From an uncultured Cryptobacterium sp. (GTDB taxonomy: Bacteria; Actinomycetota; Coriobacteriia; Coriobacteriales; Eggerthellaceae), in assembly GCA_958410215.1 (NCBI GenBank), contig CATYOF010000010.1:22152-86151 (forward strand): a stretch of 64,000 bases of DNA. The letters run 5' to 3'. Each line of letters begins with the position of its first letter. The first letter of the stretch is position 1. The translations under genes were made by a program, and so were the position numbers. The notes under the pieces were generated by a model, which was given only the letters and a program-made list of their open reading frames with translations, was not told the DNA's origin and did not search any database. Positions 1-9,228 of this stretch are shown here, piece after piece.

Positions 1-1766
1 AGTGGATAAGTGAATGCAGCGGTATCGGGCACCAGCATCACTATAAGAATAAAGCCAATCAGGCCCACGGGAGCCAGCGCAGGGATCCATGGTTGCGCGC
101 TCAACCACTCCTTCGAGAGCGAACCTTTTTCCTTGTTCCAAATGAACGCGAAAATGATGCCCATTGCAAGACCGAAGCAATGCGTATCGGTGCCGTAGTA
201 AACACGTGTGTAATTGTCAGGAGCTGCCAGAACGCCCATCAGCACCATCGAAGCAACAGCAATGGTTGCCACGATAGTAACAAGCTGTGAATTCTTCAGC
301 CTGCGCGAAAGCAGCAAGAGCAATAGCGGAGGCCAAATGATGTAGAACTGCTCTTCAACGGCAAGTGACCAGAAGTTTTTAAAGAGCGACGGATTCGCCT
401 GGTCGAAATAGTTCGAACCATGAATGATTTCCACCCAGTTGGTCGAATAGGTAAGCGCGCCGGCAACCTGCCTGAATGCGCCTACCAGAATATCGGGATA
501 GATAATCGCGCCAATTGGCACGCACACCAAAATTACCAGCACGAGTGCCGGAATCAGGCGCCTAGCGCGGCGAAGCCAGAAGTTTTTCAGCGTGAAGGTT
601 TTGTTTGGGTTTTGAATGTTTTGCAAATTGCGGTACGTAATCAAGAAGCCCGAAATTACAAAGAACAGGTCAACGCCAATGTAGCCGCCTATAAATTGGT
701 TAGGGGAAATGTGATACAGCAAAACCGCCAAAACCGCCAAAGCGCGCAGACCGTCCAAGCCAGGCATGTAAGATTTGCCCAGTTTGCGAGCATCGTGCGG
801 TGATTTAGTGGTGGAGCCTGCGTCGGAGTGGGATGGGGTGGCAGTTTGAGATACAACAGAAGAAGATGTCGCGACAGAAGAAACTTTAGTCGATGCTGCG
901 TCATGCCTATCGCGTCCACCAAAAGGTATTTTGTCGGCAACATTACCAGCAACGCGAGCTGCTACGCCGCGAACTCCACGAGGAGTATGGGCTTCGCGGG
1001 CCTCACGAGCGGTGCGACCTTCATGCGTGGCACGACCTTCACGACCTTCGCGAGCGACGCGGCTTTCACTAAAATCGCGAGCCTCGCGGTCACTTTCACC
1101 ATAAACGTAATCATGCCTTTGGCGTGCATCACGAAAATCGCCACCTCTATTTACCTCGCCGAAACGAGAAGGCGAACGAAACCGAGTTTCATTTTCTGGC
1201 TCGATGCCAGACTGATCGCCAATGCCATAGCGTTCATTGAATGAACGGTAGCGACCTGACGCGCCCCGATAAGCTCCATCGGGTTGATTTTCGTGACGAT
1301 ATCCCGCGCTAGAATGATCCATAATCTCATCATCGCGACTTTGCAAAAAATCTTGCGAGCGCAAAACGCGATCATTGCGCAAAGGGCGCTTGTTCACCTG
1401 TGAGCGCATCTGCGAATTGGCATGTGGCTGCTGCCCATGCAACTGAGCTTGTCCATGTACTTGCACTTGCCCACGCAACTGCGAGCGCGTAGAAGAATAT
1501 TCCTGCGAACGAGTTCTTGGGTTCGTTTGCAGACGTGATTGTGAGTGTGATTGTGCGCGCGATTGTGACTGTACGTGTTGCGGCGATTGCGAGCGCACTT
1601 GCTGATGCGCCTGAGAATATCCCCGACGAGAATAATCGGTATCAGAAAAACGCGATTGTGTTGAAGATTGAGAATCCTGAACGTCTTGATTTGAATGTGC
1701 TTTCTGAGATGCATTCTCAGCATTTTTAGCCTTAATAGATTTCCAATAATCAAGTTGTGAAGACAT
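1..1766 (-). CDS. Acyltransferase family 3 membrane protein, partial (3' end beyond window)
   Basis: One open frame runs leftward from ATG at 1766 to the window edge without a stop (588 codons visible). The first ~330 residues are a hydrophilic, low-complexity tail rich in Ser, Gln and Arg, with many CGC/CAA/TCG codons and runs such as SQSRAQSHSQSR. The membrane acyltransferase domain then begins with MPGLDGLRALAV. Also visible are FFVISGFLIT, the basic segment FWLRRARRLIPAL and the hallmark FWSLAVEEQFYIIWP. This family (OafA/YrhL/OatA type) moves acyl groups, often acetyl, onto peptidoglycan or surface glycans. The domain identity is clear; the acceptor is unknown. The tail is far longer than usual for the family and is probably cytoplasmic and disordered. 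Confidence 0.88.
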   Translation of the reverse strand, partial: MSSQLDYWKSIKAKNAENASQKAHSNQDVQDSQSSTQSRFSDTDYSRRGYSQAHQQVRSQSPQHVQSQSRAQSHSQSRLQTNPRTRSQEYSSTRSQLRGQVQVHGQAQLHGQQPHANSQMRSQVNKRPLRNDRVLRSQDFLQSRDDEIMDHSSAGYRHENQPDGAYRGASGRYRSFNERYGIGDQSGIEPENETRFRSPSRFGEVNRGGDFRDARQRHDYVYGESDREARDFSESRVAREGREGRATHEGRTAREAREAHTPRGVRGVAARVAGNVADKIPFGGRDRHDAASTKVSSVATSSSVVSQTATPSHSDAGSTTKSPHDARKLGKSYMPGLDGLRALAVLAVLLYHISPNQFIGGYIGVDLFFVISGFLITYRNLQNIQNPNKTFTLKNFWLRRARRLIPALVLVILVCVPIGAIIYPDILVGAFRQVAGALTYSTNWVEIIHGSNYFDQANPSLFKNFWSLAVEEQFYIIWPPLLLLLLSRRLKNSQLVTIVATIAVASMVLMGVLAAPDNYTRVYYGTDTHCFGLAMGIIFAFIWNKEKGSLSKEWLSAQPWIPALAPVGLIGFILIVMLVPDTAAFTYP

Positions 1767-1986
1767 TACCAGATTCCCAATTATTCACAATAAAACCAAT
1801 TTTTCAGTAAGGCTAAATGTACCACCTTCACCTGGTTGTTATATATAGAAATCAGCCCCAATTACCTGAATAGCACCATTTTCAAGAAAAATTTGTATCT
1901 TGCCGAAAGAGAGACCGCTATTAAAGTTTTCGGCTCCTTTACTCAACCATATGATTCTTCTTGTTTAACCTATACCATACGAGCAT

Positions 1987-2283
1987 TTACACCAGCGCCA
2001 TAACAAGTGCGATAAACACTGCCAGCACAATAGCTGCCACGATTGCAAAGGCAAACGCAAACGCCATACCTAGTTTCTGATTAGGCTTTTTGGCGGGAGA
2101 GTTTTTATCTCCGTCGCTTCCACCTGCGGCCTCACTTGAAAAAGTAAACTTCGCAACTCGCCTTCCCTCGACGCCGGCAGTTAAGGCTTCTGCAGCCGAC
2201 ACCGTCGAAACAGAAGCCTTTTCCTTCGATTCACTTTTATCCGTTATATTCGCGTTGTCTGCTTTATTCGTTTCGTCACTCAT
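1987..2283 (-). CDS. Small tail-anchored hypothetical protein (98 aa)
   Basis: This 98-residue protein is not recognised as a named family. The first ~70 residues are acidic and hydrophilic (Ser, Lys, Glu, Asp, Ala rich). The last ~27 residues form one hydrophobic segment, LGMAFAFAFAIVAAIVLAVF, reaching almost to the C-terminus. That layout suggests a single-span, tail-anchored membrane protein with its soluble part in the cytoplasm. It lies alone between the acyltransferase and the CoA-transferase, with only a weak ribosome site (AGGTTCAG) before ATG. Codon use resembles its neighbours. It lacks the SecE family motif although the size is similar. Confidence 0.6.
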   Translation of the reverse strand: MSDETNKADNANITDKSESKEKASVSTVSAAEALTAGVEGRRVAKFTFSSEAAGGSDGDKNSPAKKPNQKLGMAFAFAFAIVAAIVLAVFIALVMALV

Positions 2284-2351
2284 ACTGAACCTGTCATATC
2301 TTTTGTTGTTTTCGCTCTAGCCTGAAAGTTTGCGTGCATCCAAACTAGGCA

Positions 2352-3650
2352 CTACTCCCCTGCCAAGTCTCGCTTCGAGCGAAGCACGGGAATATCATCC
2401 AAGTCTTCACCATGCCAGCAACGAACAGCACCCTTTTCTTCCAGCGCAGCAATTTCTTCATCCGAATAACCCTTATCGCGCAAGAATCGCTCGGTATGAT
2501 AACCAACAGGCTTACCCAAAACCAACGGAGGATCGCCGTAGCTACCAAAGCGAAGCGGCGCGGTATTAAATACACGCGGCCCGAAATCTTTGCTTTCATA
2601 CCTGCGTAGCGCATCGTTGTCGTACGCTTCCTCATCAGCCAAAATATCATCGTAATCGAACAGCTTCTGATGAGGAACTTCCTCTTCCAGCATGATGCGG
2701 TCCCACTCTTCATAGTCCTTACGGGCGAAACCTTCACCAATTTTGGAAACCACATATTCCTGCAAACCATGTTCTGCCATGGCCGCAAGCGTAGTAATGC
2801 GCTCATCTTCGATCAGATCTTCTTGACCCAACATGCGCATCATTGACGAGAAATATCTATTGTAGTCGGGCAGACAAATCAAAAACCAAATGCCGTCTTT
2901 TGACTGATACGTATTATTGAAAGGATTGTTTGCTTTCGCACGACTTCCAGGGTACTGCGCTCCGAACTGGCGCGACTGAATACCATGCGAGTGACCCCAC
3001 AGCGCCACATGATACAAATTCGTCGTTACCTTGTTGCCAACACCCGTGCGAGTGCGATCGAATAGTGCCGCCACGATGCCGCCCGCAAAAATAGCTGCCG
3101 CATTAAAGTCACCGAAACCCTGCGGTGCTGTTGCAGGCGATTCTCCCGCCTGACGAAATACCGCGTTTACACCACCGCGGGATCCCCAACAAACCGCGTC
3201 ATATCCAGGCTCATCTCGCATTTCGCCAAATTCGCCATAGCCGCGCATCTGTGCCCACACCAAACGAGGAAACTTTTCATGGAGTGTTTCATAATCTAAG
3301 CCCATGCGTTTTAGCGCTTTATCACGCACGCCATTGACGAACACATCCGCCGTCGAAAGCAGGTCCATAAAAATAGTCATGCCTTCTTCGGTTTTTAGGT
3401 TCAAACTGATCCAGTCTTTGTTGGCGTTGACGTTTTCATACGTTGGATCGCACTCTTCGGTTCGCTTACCGCCAAAGCCGTAGCACTGAGTGCGCTGCGG
3501 ATCTCCTGCTGGATTTTCGACCTTGATAACTTCGGCGCCCATTTCTCCCAAACAGCGCACTGCTGCTGGAGCCGCCACCCATTCGGCTAGCTCAACTACA
3601 CGAACGCCTGATAATGGACCAAAGCCCTCAAATTCTTTCGATGCATACAT
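2352..3650 (-). CDS. Class III (CaiB/BaiF family) CoA-transferase
   Basis: A 432-residue enzyme predicted to move CoA between a donor thioester and a carboxylic acid in the cytoplasm. The N-terminus GPLSGVRVVELAEWVAAPAA followed by LGEMGAEVIKVENPAGD is the family's Rossmann entry. The expected catalytic aspartate is D181 in GFGDFNAA. The C-terminal PVGYHTERFL segment is also typical. ATG at 3650 has a strong ribosome site (GGAGGGGAAGCC). It is a clear paralogue of the enzyme at 25538-26854: D181 is at the same position and the N-terminal 200 residues are mostly identical. The acid substrate cannot be read from sequence. Relatives act on bile acids, carnitine, phenyllactate and 2-hydroxy acids. 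It is monocistronic. Confidence 0.9.
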   Translation of the reverse strand: MYASKEFEGFGPLSGVRVVELAEWVAAPAAVRCLGEMGAEVIKVENPAGDPQRTQCYGFGGKRTEECDPTYENVNANKDWISLNLKTEEGMTIFMDLLSTADVFVNGVRDKALKRMGLDYETLHEKFPRLVWAQMRGYGEFGEMRDEPGYDAVCWGSRGGVNAVFRQAGESPATAPQGFGDFNAAAIFAGGIVAALFDRTRTGVGNKVTTNLYHVALWGHSHGIQSRQFGAQYPGSRAKANNPFNNTYQSKDGIWFLICLPDYNRYFSSMMRMLGQEDLIEDERITTLAAMAEHGLQEYVVSKIGEGFARKDYEEWDRIMLEEEVPHQKLFDYDDILADEEAYDNDALRRYESKDFGPRVFNTAPLRFGSYGDPPLVLGKPVGYHTERFLRDKGYSDEEIAALEEKGAVRCWHGEDLDDIPVLRSKRDLAGE

Positions 3651-4078
3651 GGCTTCCCCTCCCCATCAAGTAAGCCACCTGTTTCCAGAAGCATTTGCGT
3701 ATTCGGTTTAGAAATAAGAAAAGCGAATTTTTGCTAGCTTTTGCTTTTCTTTTACAAACACGCTTCACCTGCACACTCGCAAAAGCTTACCGTTTTCGCT
3801 TATCTTCTATTTTGACGCATTTTATCTGCAGTTTTGAATCTTTTTACCACAGAATTCATTCATCTAAAGGCAATTTGCAAAGCAAAATGTCACAGCACAA
3901 GTAGCGACACACGCCACCTGTGTTGGCTCGACATCCATATATGCCATAACGTGAGTGGCCAATTCTGCCGCATATGGCGGTGCAGCAGCATCAGTAGCAC
4001 AAGCAGCCACAGCAGCGTTCGATACCCACGAGAGAACGACATCCGTATTAGCATGCCATTCGCGCCAGTGCAGTATCC
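3651..4078. other. Gene-free gap with a coding-like relic on the minus strand
   Basis: No gene can be supported here. The half next to the CoA-transferase start is A+T rich and probably holds its promoter. From about 4100 down to 3905 the minus strand has a stop-free frame with protein-like composition (it reads HANTDVVLSWVSNAAVAAC and later MAYMDVEPTQVACVATCAV). It has no start codon or ribosome site and overlaps the end of the TPR gene in another frame. It may be the decayed 3' end of a lost gene, or chance. Confidence 0.35.
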
Positions 4079-5110
4079 CTACTCTGCCCCCAATTCCGCA
4101 ATTCGTGCTTCAATGGCATCAATCTGGGGTTGAATCTTTGCTTTTGCGGTCTCAACCTGCGTTTTAATCTGGTCTAGTTTTTCCTCTACCGCTTTTAGCT
4201 GCTCCGTTACTTCAGCACGCTTAAAGAATTTGTAAGGCTTTAAGGTCACAAGCTGATTTTGCAATTCTTCATATTGCTGCTTATACAGTTTTTCGTTTGA
4301 CCTGCCAACTACATCCGCTAATTGCTTACGTAACGCTTCAGCCTCATCCCGCAGAAATTCCTTTTCTTGATCAGCAGTAATTTCTCCTGCTTCTACCTGC
4401 GCGCGATATTTTGCTAGCCTCTCTTCCAATTCCTTTTTTGCAGAAGCTAGCTTGCCTGCCTCGCGTTCCATTTCTTTTTCGGCACGCGAAGCAAGCGCTT
4501 TACGGAAGGTTTCCCCATAGGGCTCTTTATGATTAAACGTTGCATAAGCCGAATACACCACACGATCTCCTGGCATAACACCCATTTTTGAACGTGTGCA
4601 AATATTGCTACAAAGCGTAACTTCGCTCTCTATTAAACCCGGAGTCAAATAGGGAATTTCTGCCAACAGGCGTTTCCAGTCCATCATTACTTGATGCAGT
4701 TGCTTTGTTCCCTGATACGATGGCATCATCATGCATTCTTCCATGCGCAAAGAAATCTGGCGTTTACGTGCCGTATAAATATCTGCCGCTAAATCGTATT
4801 TTTGCTCGTCAGGAACTAGGCCAATGGCGTGTTTAATAGTTCGCAGAATGTAATCGATGTCGAAATTATAAAGTTTTGAATCCCATCCACCGAATTTTCC
4901 AAGCAGTTCCCATGCTTCTGCATTTTCGGGATCGTCCTCAAGCACCTTATTGCAGAGATCAATAACGGTTTTTGAATCATCGGCCTCATAGGCTTCATTA
5001 GCTTTCTTAATAAGCATAGAAGTTTCTTTACTGCTGCTTACTTCATTGTTAGTTCCCGACCCCTGATAGTCGACGATTTCACCTGATAAACTCTGATTTT
5101 CTTGCGTCAT
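4079..5110 (-). CDS. TPR and coiled-coil protein of unknown function
   Basis: Start chosen at ATG 5110 (MTQENQSLSG), which has GAGG nine bases upstream; this gives 343 residues. Residues ~30-80 form a TPR-like helical pair (LIKKANEAYEADDSKTVIDL, then DDPENAEAWELLGKFGGWDS). The middle is a mixed region with several Cys and Met. The last ~140 residues are a charged coiled coil rich in Lys, Glu and Gln, ending IDAIEARIAELGAE. There is no signal peptide and no membrane span, so a cytoplasmic scaffold role is likely. No named family was recognised. It is monocistronic and divergent from the LysR gene at 5454. Confidence 0.7.
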   Translation of the reverse strand: MTQENQSLSGEIVDYQGSGTNNEVSSSKETSMLIKKANEAYEADDSKTVIDLCNKVLEDDPENAEAWELLGKFGGWDSKLYNFDIDYILRTIKHAIGLVPDEQKYDLAADIYTARKRQISLRMEECMMMPSYQGTKQLHQVMMDWKRLLAEIPYLTPGLIESEVTLCSNICTRSKMGVMPGDRVVYSAYATFNHKEPYGETFRKALASRAEKEMEREAGKLASAKKELEERLAKYRAQVEAGEITADQEKEFLRDEAEALRKQLADVVGRSNEKLYKQQYEELQNQLVTLKPYKFFKRAEVTEQLKAVEEKLDQIKTQVETAKAKIQPQIDAIEARIAELGAE

Positions 5111-5355
5111 AATATCTTGCCTCACTTGCAACAAAATAAAGCACCAGCAAGCTACTCTGAAGAAATTTACCTGCTACTGCTTGCCCCAAATCCCTCTCAT
5201 AAAGAAGATAAGTATCATACTGTTTCTCTGCTGAAATCCCTCTAAGCAGGAAAAGTATCTATACTTATTAAAAGTGTAGTCTTGGCTTTTCTATTCAAAT
5301 ATTTCGAAAATTACGCTTTACTTATTCAGTATTGGTATAGGTACTTTTGCTGCAG

Positions 5356-5373
5356 CAGACTAAAATTAGTCTG
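5356..5373. promoter_or_regulatory. Dyad upstream of lysR (candidate operator)
   Basis: CAGACTAA and TTAGTCTG form perfect 8-base arms around AA, about 80 bases before the LysR start at 5454, in the 343-base divergent gap 5111-5453. LysR proteins usually bind interrupted dyads of this sort to control themselves and a divergent gene. The rest of the gap is A+T rich and probably holds both promoters. Confidence 0.45.
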
Positions 5374-5453
5374 ATAACTATTACAGTTTCTAATAACTGG
5401 CACTTATATAACTGAATCAATGTCCCCCGATTTTGCGATTGAGATGTATTGCC

Positions 5454-6371
5454 ATGGAAATGCAACAACTTCAAAACTTTTACGTTATCGCTCAGTGCGA
5501 AAGTCTGACTAAAGCGGCACAACGCCTGCATACTTCACAGCCAAGCTTAAGCCGCAGTTTGCATTCCTTGGAAGATGAACTGGGTGCTCCCCTTTTCGAT
5601 CGCGTGGGACGTAATATCGTATTGAACGACACGGGACGTTTTGCCCTTACAAAGGTACTCAATGTTCTTAATTCCGCTGAGTCCATTAAAGTAGACGTTT
5701 CGGAATTCATTCAGAACAAAAACTTTTCGGTAGATATCTACTCTCCCGTTCCTATGGGCTGTTTCGAAGAAATAATCATTGGGTTTAAGGAAGAATATCC
5801 CAATGTTCGTTTGCGCATGGCTTCGTGGCATTCTGAAAAACTGAAGAACATGCAGCCCGACATTACCTTTTTCGCCAGTCCTCACACGCACAAGGAACAT
5901 AATTATCTTTTGCTTGGCGAGGAAGAAGTGTGTGTTGCGGTGGCTAAAACGAATCCACTTGCACAGTATAAATCCATTCCTTTAATTGCGCTTTCAAATG
6001 CACCGTTTGTTAGCACTCTCTTTGATTCGCCGTTCTATAAGATAATTTCTGAAATGTTCAACCAGGCTGGATTTGAACCCAACACGGTTATTGAAGACCA
6101 GGATTACAATCGCGTTATGTCATATGTGGCGCACGATTTTGGTATCGCCTTAGCTCCCTCTATCACCTGGCTGGGTAAGTGGAGCGAACAGATTGCAACC
6201 ATTCCTATTAGTGATATTCACCGTAAGCGCTATCTCTATTTAAAGTGGCCAGAAAACAGCGTCATGGGTTGGGCCACGCTTCGCTTTAGGGACTATGTAG
6301 TTAAGCACTTCAACGATAAATATGGATTCACATGCGGCATCGCTGCAGAACCCCTGGACAGCGACAAATAG
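5454..6371 (+). CDS. LysR-family transcriptional regulator
   Basis: A 305-residue DNA-binding regulator. ATG 5454 was chosen because the protein then begins MEMQQLQNFYVIAQCESLTK, the standard LysR start; a TTG 21 bases upstream would add an odd tail. The winged HTH occupies residues ~1-60, with AAQRLHTSQPSLSRSLHSLE as its core. Residues ~90-300 form the periplasmic-binding-protein-like effector domain. It converges with the TRAP/dehydratase cluster ending at 6684 and is divergent from the TPR gene. A dyad at 5356-5373 lies upstream. Its effector is unknown; the adjacent transport cluster is a plausible target. Confidence 0.92.
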   Translation: MEMQQLQNFYVIAQCESLTKAAQRLHTSQPSLSRSLHSLEDELGAPLFDRVGRNIVLNDTGRFALTKVLNVLNSAESIKVDVSEFIQNKNFSVDIYSPVPMGCFEEIIIGFKEEYPNVRLRMASWHSEKLKNMQPDITFFASPHTHKEHNYLLLGEEEVCVAVAKTNPLAQYKSIPLIALSNAPFVSTLFDSPFYKIISEMFNQAGFEPNTVIEDQDYNRVMSYVAHDFGIALAPSITWLGKWSEQIATIPISDIHRKRYLYLKWPENSVMGWATLRFRDYVVKHFNDKYGFTCGIAAEPLDSDK

Positions 6372-6417
6372 GTTTCCTAGCTGAAAACGTAATCGCGCCC
6401 GTAAAAAACCTCACAAG

Positions 6418-6476
6418 CCCCGCGTTGGCTACATAAGTTCAGCGCCGGATACATAGCCCCGCGCTGGATACATAAT
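6418..6476. repeat. Three tandem ~20-base imperfect repeats
   Basis: Three adjacent units resemble CCCCGCGCTGGATACATAA: one starting at 6418, one at 6437 and one at 6457. They share the core GG(A/C)TACATA. They lie between two convergent genes, in the 312-base gap 6372-6683, just before the hairpin at 6539. Function unknown. Confidence 0.6.
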
Positions 6477-6538
6477 CCTGTGATCGTTTCATAAATCCCA
6501 CGGTGCATATTTAAGCTCTTCTCTAGATAACATTAAAC

Positions 6539-6574
6539 AAGAACTGCGCTGGAAACATATCCAGCGCAGTTCTT
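6539..6574. terminator. Bidirectional intrinsic terminator
   Basis: AAGAACTGCGCTGGA and its exact complement form a 15-bp stem with a 6-base loop. TT follows on the plus side and A-rich sequence flanks the other. It separates the rightward lysR from the leftward dctP ending at 6684 and can serve both. Confidence 0.85.
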
Positions 6575-6683
6575 TTAGAGAGAGAAAAGCCGTAGTACAA
6601 AACTTGCCGTTTAAACGTTGCCTTCATTGCAACCTGCAAGTTATTCACCAGCAGGTTGCAACTAAACTACGATTTCACGATTC

Positions 6684-7787
6684 TTATGACTCTTTTGTCT
6701 TCTCGAGTTCAGCTACCAAGGTGTCGGAGAGGCCGTCGGTCTGACCAGAAATGTCAGAGTAGAGAGCCTGAACGTCTTTGTTAGCAAGAATGTTGTCGAA
6801 GAAGGACTGATCGTATTCGATAACTTCCATGCCACCGTCGGTCAAAGTCTTCAACTGCTCGTCCTGCATCTCAAGCATCTTAGGCTTCATAACCTCGATT
6901 GCCTGATTTACAGCCTGAGTCAAAGCTTCCTGGTAAGCAGGGTCCAAACCGTCCCAGCATTCCTTATTGATGCTGATGTTGTTTGCATACAGAATGTGGT
7001 TGGTCATTGCCAGGTACTTCTGAACTTCCTGGAGGCTGGAGCCAGCGCAGGTGTCAATAGCATTTTCCTGAGCGTCTACCGTACCATTCTGGAGTGCGAA
7101 GTAAACTTCAGCCCAAGCAAGTGGGGTAGGTTCGGCTCCAATTGCTTGCCAGAATGCCATGTGGTTGGCGTTTTCCATGGTACGAATCTGGAGGCTCTTG
7201 AAGTCATCAATAGTGTTCAGAGCCTTGTTAGAAGTAGTCTCACGGAAGGTACCATTCTGGAGGAAACCTAAGTTGTGAAGACCAGCTTCCTCGAAGGAAG
7301 ACTGCAAGCCCTGAGTGAATTCATTGTCGCCGTTAAGAACGCCTTCAATTTGGTCGGCATCATAAGTTGCAAATGCCATTGGGAGGTCGAATACTGCCAT
7401 GTCAGGTACGAAAGATACCATAGGAGCAGGCTGCATGATTACCATCTGAATGTCGTTAGACTGTTCCTGACGAACCAAGTCGGTGTCGCCACCAAGTTCG
7501 CCAGTGCCATGGTAGTCAATCGTCAGCTTACCACCAGTAATTTCGTTTGCCTGGTTAGCAATTTCCTGACCCAAAAGGTTACCAGCTGAATCCTTAGCAG
7601 TAGAGTCTGCAAGGATCAGGGTTACTGGCTCAAGATCGGCATACTTGCTGTCTGCATCAGATGAGCCTTCGGAAGAGCTATCGCCGCTGCAGCCCGTTAG
7701 GCCCATGGCCAATACGAGTGCAAGAGCAGATACACCAATAAAAGATAGAAACTTGTTCAAAGCTTTTGAGTGTGTTTTTGCTTTCAT
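6684..7787 (-). CDS. dctP: TRAP transporter solute-binding lipoprotein (DctP), copy 1
   Basis: The extracytoplasmic substrate binder of a TRAP carrier. Start set at ATG 7787 (MKAKTHSKALNKF), preceded by GGAAGGAGATTGAGGGGA; the product has 367 residues. A lipoprotein signal peptide ends at LTGC (Cys33), so it should be lipid-anchored on the outer face of the membrane. The conserved ligand region is present: LQIRTMENANHMAFWQAIGA, whose Arg normally pairs with a substrate carboxylate, then AEVYFALQNGTVDAQEN. It follows dctM by ~145 bases. It is strikingly similar to the second DctP at 10328-11422 along its whole length. The substrate is probably an organic acid. Confidence 0.93.
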   Translation of the reverse strand: MKAKTHSKALNKFLSFIGVSALALVLAMGLTGCSGDSSSEGSSDADSKYADLEPVTLILADSTAKDSAGNLLGQEIANQANEITGGKLTIDYHGTGELGGDTDLVRQEQSNDIQMVIMQPAPMVSFVPDMAVFDLPMAFATYDADQIEGVLNGDNEFTQGLQSSFEEAGLHNLGFLQNGTFRETTSNKALNTIDDFKSLQIRTMENANHMAFWQAIGAEPTPLAWAEVYFALQNGTVDAQENAIDTCAGSSLQEVQKYLAMTNHILYANNISINKECWDGLDPAYQEALTQAVNQAIEVMKPKMLEMQDEQLKTLTDGGMEVIEYDQSFFDNILANKDVQALYSDISGQTDGLSDTLVAELEKTKES

Positions 7788-7861
7788 TCCCCTCAATCTC
7801 CTTCCAAAAAATCTTTTCTTACAACAGAGCGTTTTGTACTTAGCTCGGATAAAGCTTTTTT

Positions 7862-7904
7862 GATTCCCTGGCACCCAAGCTAGTGATCTTGAGCACCAGG
7901 GATC
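7862..7904 (-). other. Intercistronic hairpin between dctM and dctP copy 1
   Basis: On the minus-strand RNA, GATCCCTGG and CCAGGGAATC pair, and the stem continues inward through GCTCAAG/CTTGGGTGC with small mismatches. No T-run follows, so this is more likely an RNA-processing or stability element than a terminator. Confidence 0.45.
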
Positions 7905-7932
7905 TTAGCTATCCACTTAATCTACTGTAGCA

Positions 7933-9228
7933 CTATTGGCCCAGATAGAGGAACGTGGAGAACCAAGGAATGTATACGATGATCAACAAGGCAATCAAGA
8001 ACGAGATGATGAAAGGTACTGCCTTGGCTGCGATGTCCATTGGCTTCTCGCCGGAAAGGTTTGAAACAACGAACAGGTTGAGTCCGAATGGTGGAGTTGC
8101 AAGACCGATTGCCAAGCAGCAAACCAGAATTACACCAAAGTGGACTGGGTCGACTCCCAAAGCTTCCATTGCAGGCAACAGGATAGGAGCCAAGATGATG
8201 ATTGCAGGACCGGTGTCCATAACCATACCAAGGATAAGGAACAGGATCATGCAGAAGGTAAGAGCAATCCAAGCTTCACCGAAGGTAGAAGTGATGAAGT
8301 TAGTAATTGCAGCAGATGCACCGGTAAGAGAAAGTACACGACCGAATGCAGTTGCGAAAGCCAGTACGAATGCCAAACCGCCATACGTACGAACTGACGT
8401 TACCATGATGCCCCAGATGTCCTTGATCTTGATGGTCTTGTAAACCCACAAGGAAACAATCAGAGCATAGAATACGCTGATACATGCAGCTTCAGTAGGA
8501 GTTACAAAGCCTGCATAAATACCGCCCAGAACGATGATAGGGCAAAGCAGAGCAGGGAAGCTGTCGATGAACAGACGGCCAAGACCCATGTCGTGGAGTT
8601 CCTTCATAGAGGAATCAATACGTTCACGATCTTCACCCTTACGCTTGCAGTGAATTACACTGTAAATCATCAAAACAAGACCGATGAGGATGCCAGGGAA
8701 AATGCCACCCAAGAACAGAGCGCCCGTGGAAACGCCAGTTGCTAATGAATACAGAACGAATGGAATAGATGGCGGGATAATTACGCCCAAGCTACCAGCT
8801 ACAACGATCAAGCCGGAGCTCCATTTACGTTCATAGCCCAAACCTACTAAGAATGGGATACACATAGAACCTACTGCAGCTGCCGTTGCAGGACCGGAAC
8901 CAGAAATAGCGCCGTAGAACAAGCAGGTAATAACAACTGCACAAGGCACGCCACCTGGGAAGTGGCCTACGAAGTAAGCAAAGAAGTTAAACAGCTTCTT
9001 AGAAATGCCACCTTCGGCCATGATAATGCCACCGAAGATGAACAGAGGTACTGCCAAAATTGGCGTTGAGTTAGCACCCGAAAATGCGTTGGTTACTAAC
9101 TGGGTTACATTGCCGCCAACTCCTGTGATCCAAATAGGAGCCAAGGAGCCCGCGATCATCGCGATAGCAATTGGTACAGAGAACGCGAGGACGACAAGGA
9201 ATACTACAAATACAAGAATTGCCGGCAT
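7933..9228 (-). CDS. dctM: TRAP transporter large permease subunit (DctM)
   Basis: A 431-residue, highly hydrophobic protein with about 11-12 membrane spans, normal for DctM, the ion-coupled transport subunit of TRAP carriers. Typical stretches are PLFIFGGIIMAEGGISKKLF, AISGSGPATAAAVGS and the C-terminal ATPPFGLNLFVVS. Its ATG overlaps the dctQ stop by one base (TAATG), so the two are translationally coupled. With DctQ and one of two DctP proteins it should bring an organic acid into the cell using an ion gradient. Confidence 0.95.
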   Translation of the reverse strand: MPAILVFVVFLVVLAFSVPIAIAMIAGSLAPIWITGVGGNVTQLVTNAFSGANSTPILAVPLFIFGGIIMAEGGISKKLFNFFAYFVGHFPGGVPCAVVITCLFYGAISGSGPATAAAVGSMCIPFLVGLGYERKWSSGLIVVAGSLGVIIPPSIPFVLYSLATGVSTGALFLGGIFPGILIGLVLMIYSVIHCKRKGEDRERIDSSMKELHDMGLGRLFIDSFPALLCPIIVLGGIYAGFVTPTEAACISVFYALIVSLWVYKTIKIKDIWGIMVTSVRTYGGLAFVLAFATAFGRVLSLTGASAAITNFITSTFGEAWIALTFCMILFLILGMVMDTGPAIIILAPILLPAMEALGVDPVHFGVILVCCLAIGLATPPFGLNLFVVSNLSGEKPMDIAAKAVPFIISFLIALLIIVYIPWFSTFLYLGQ

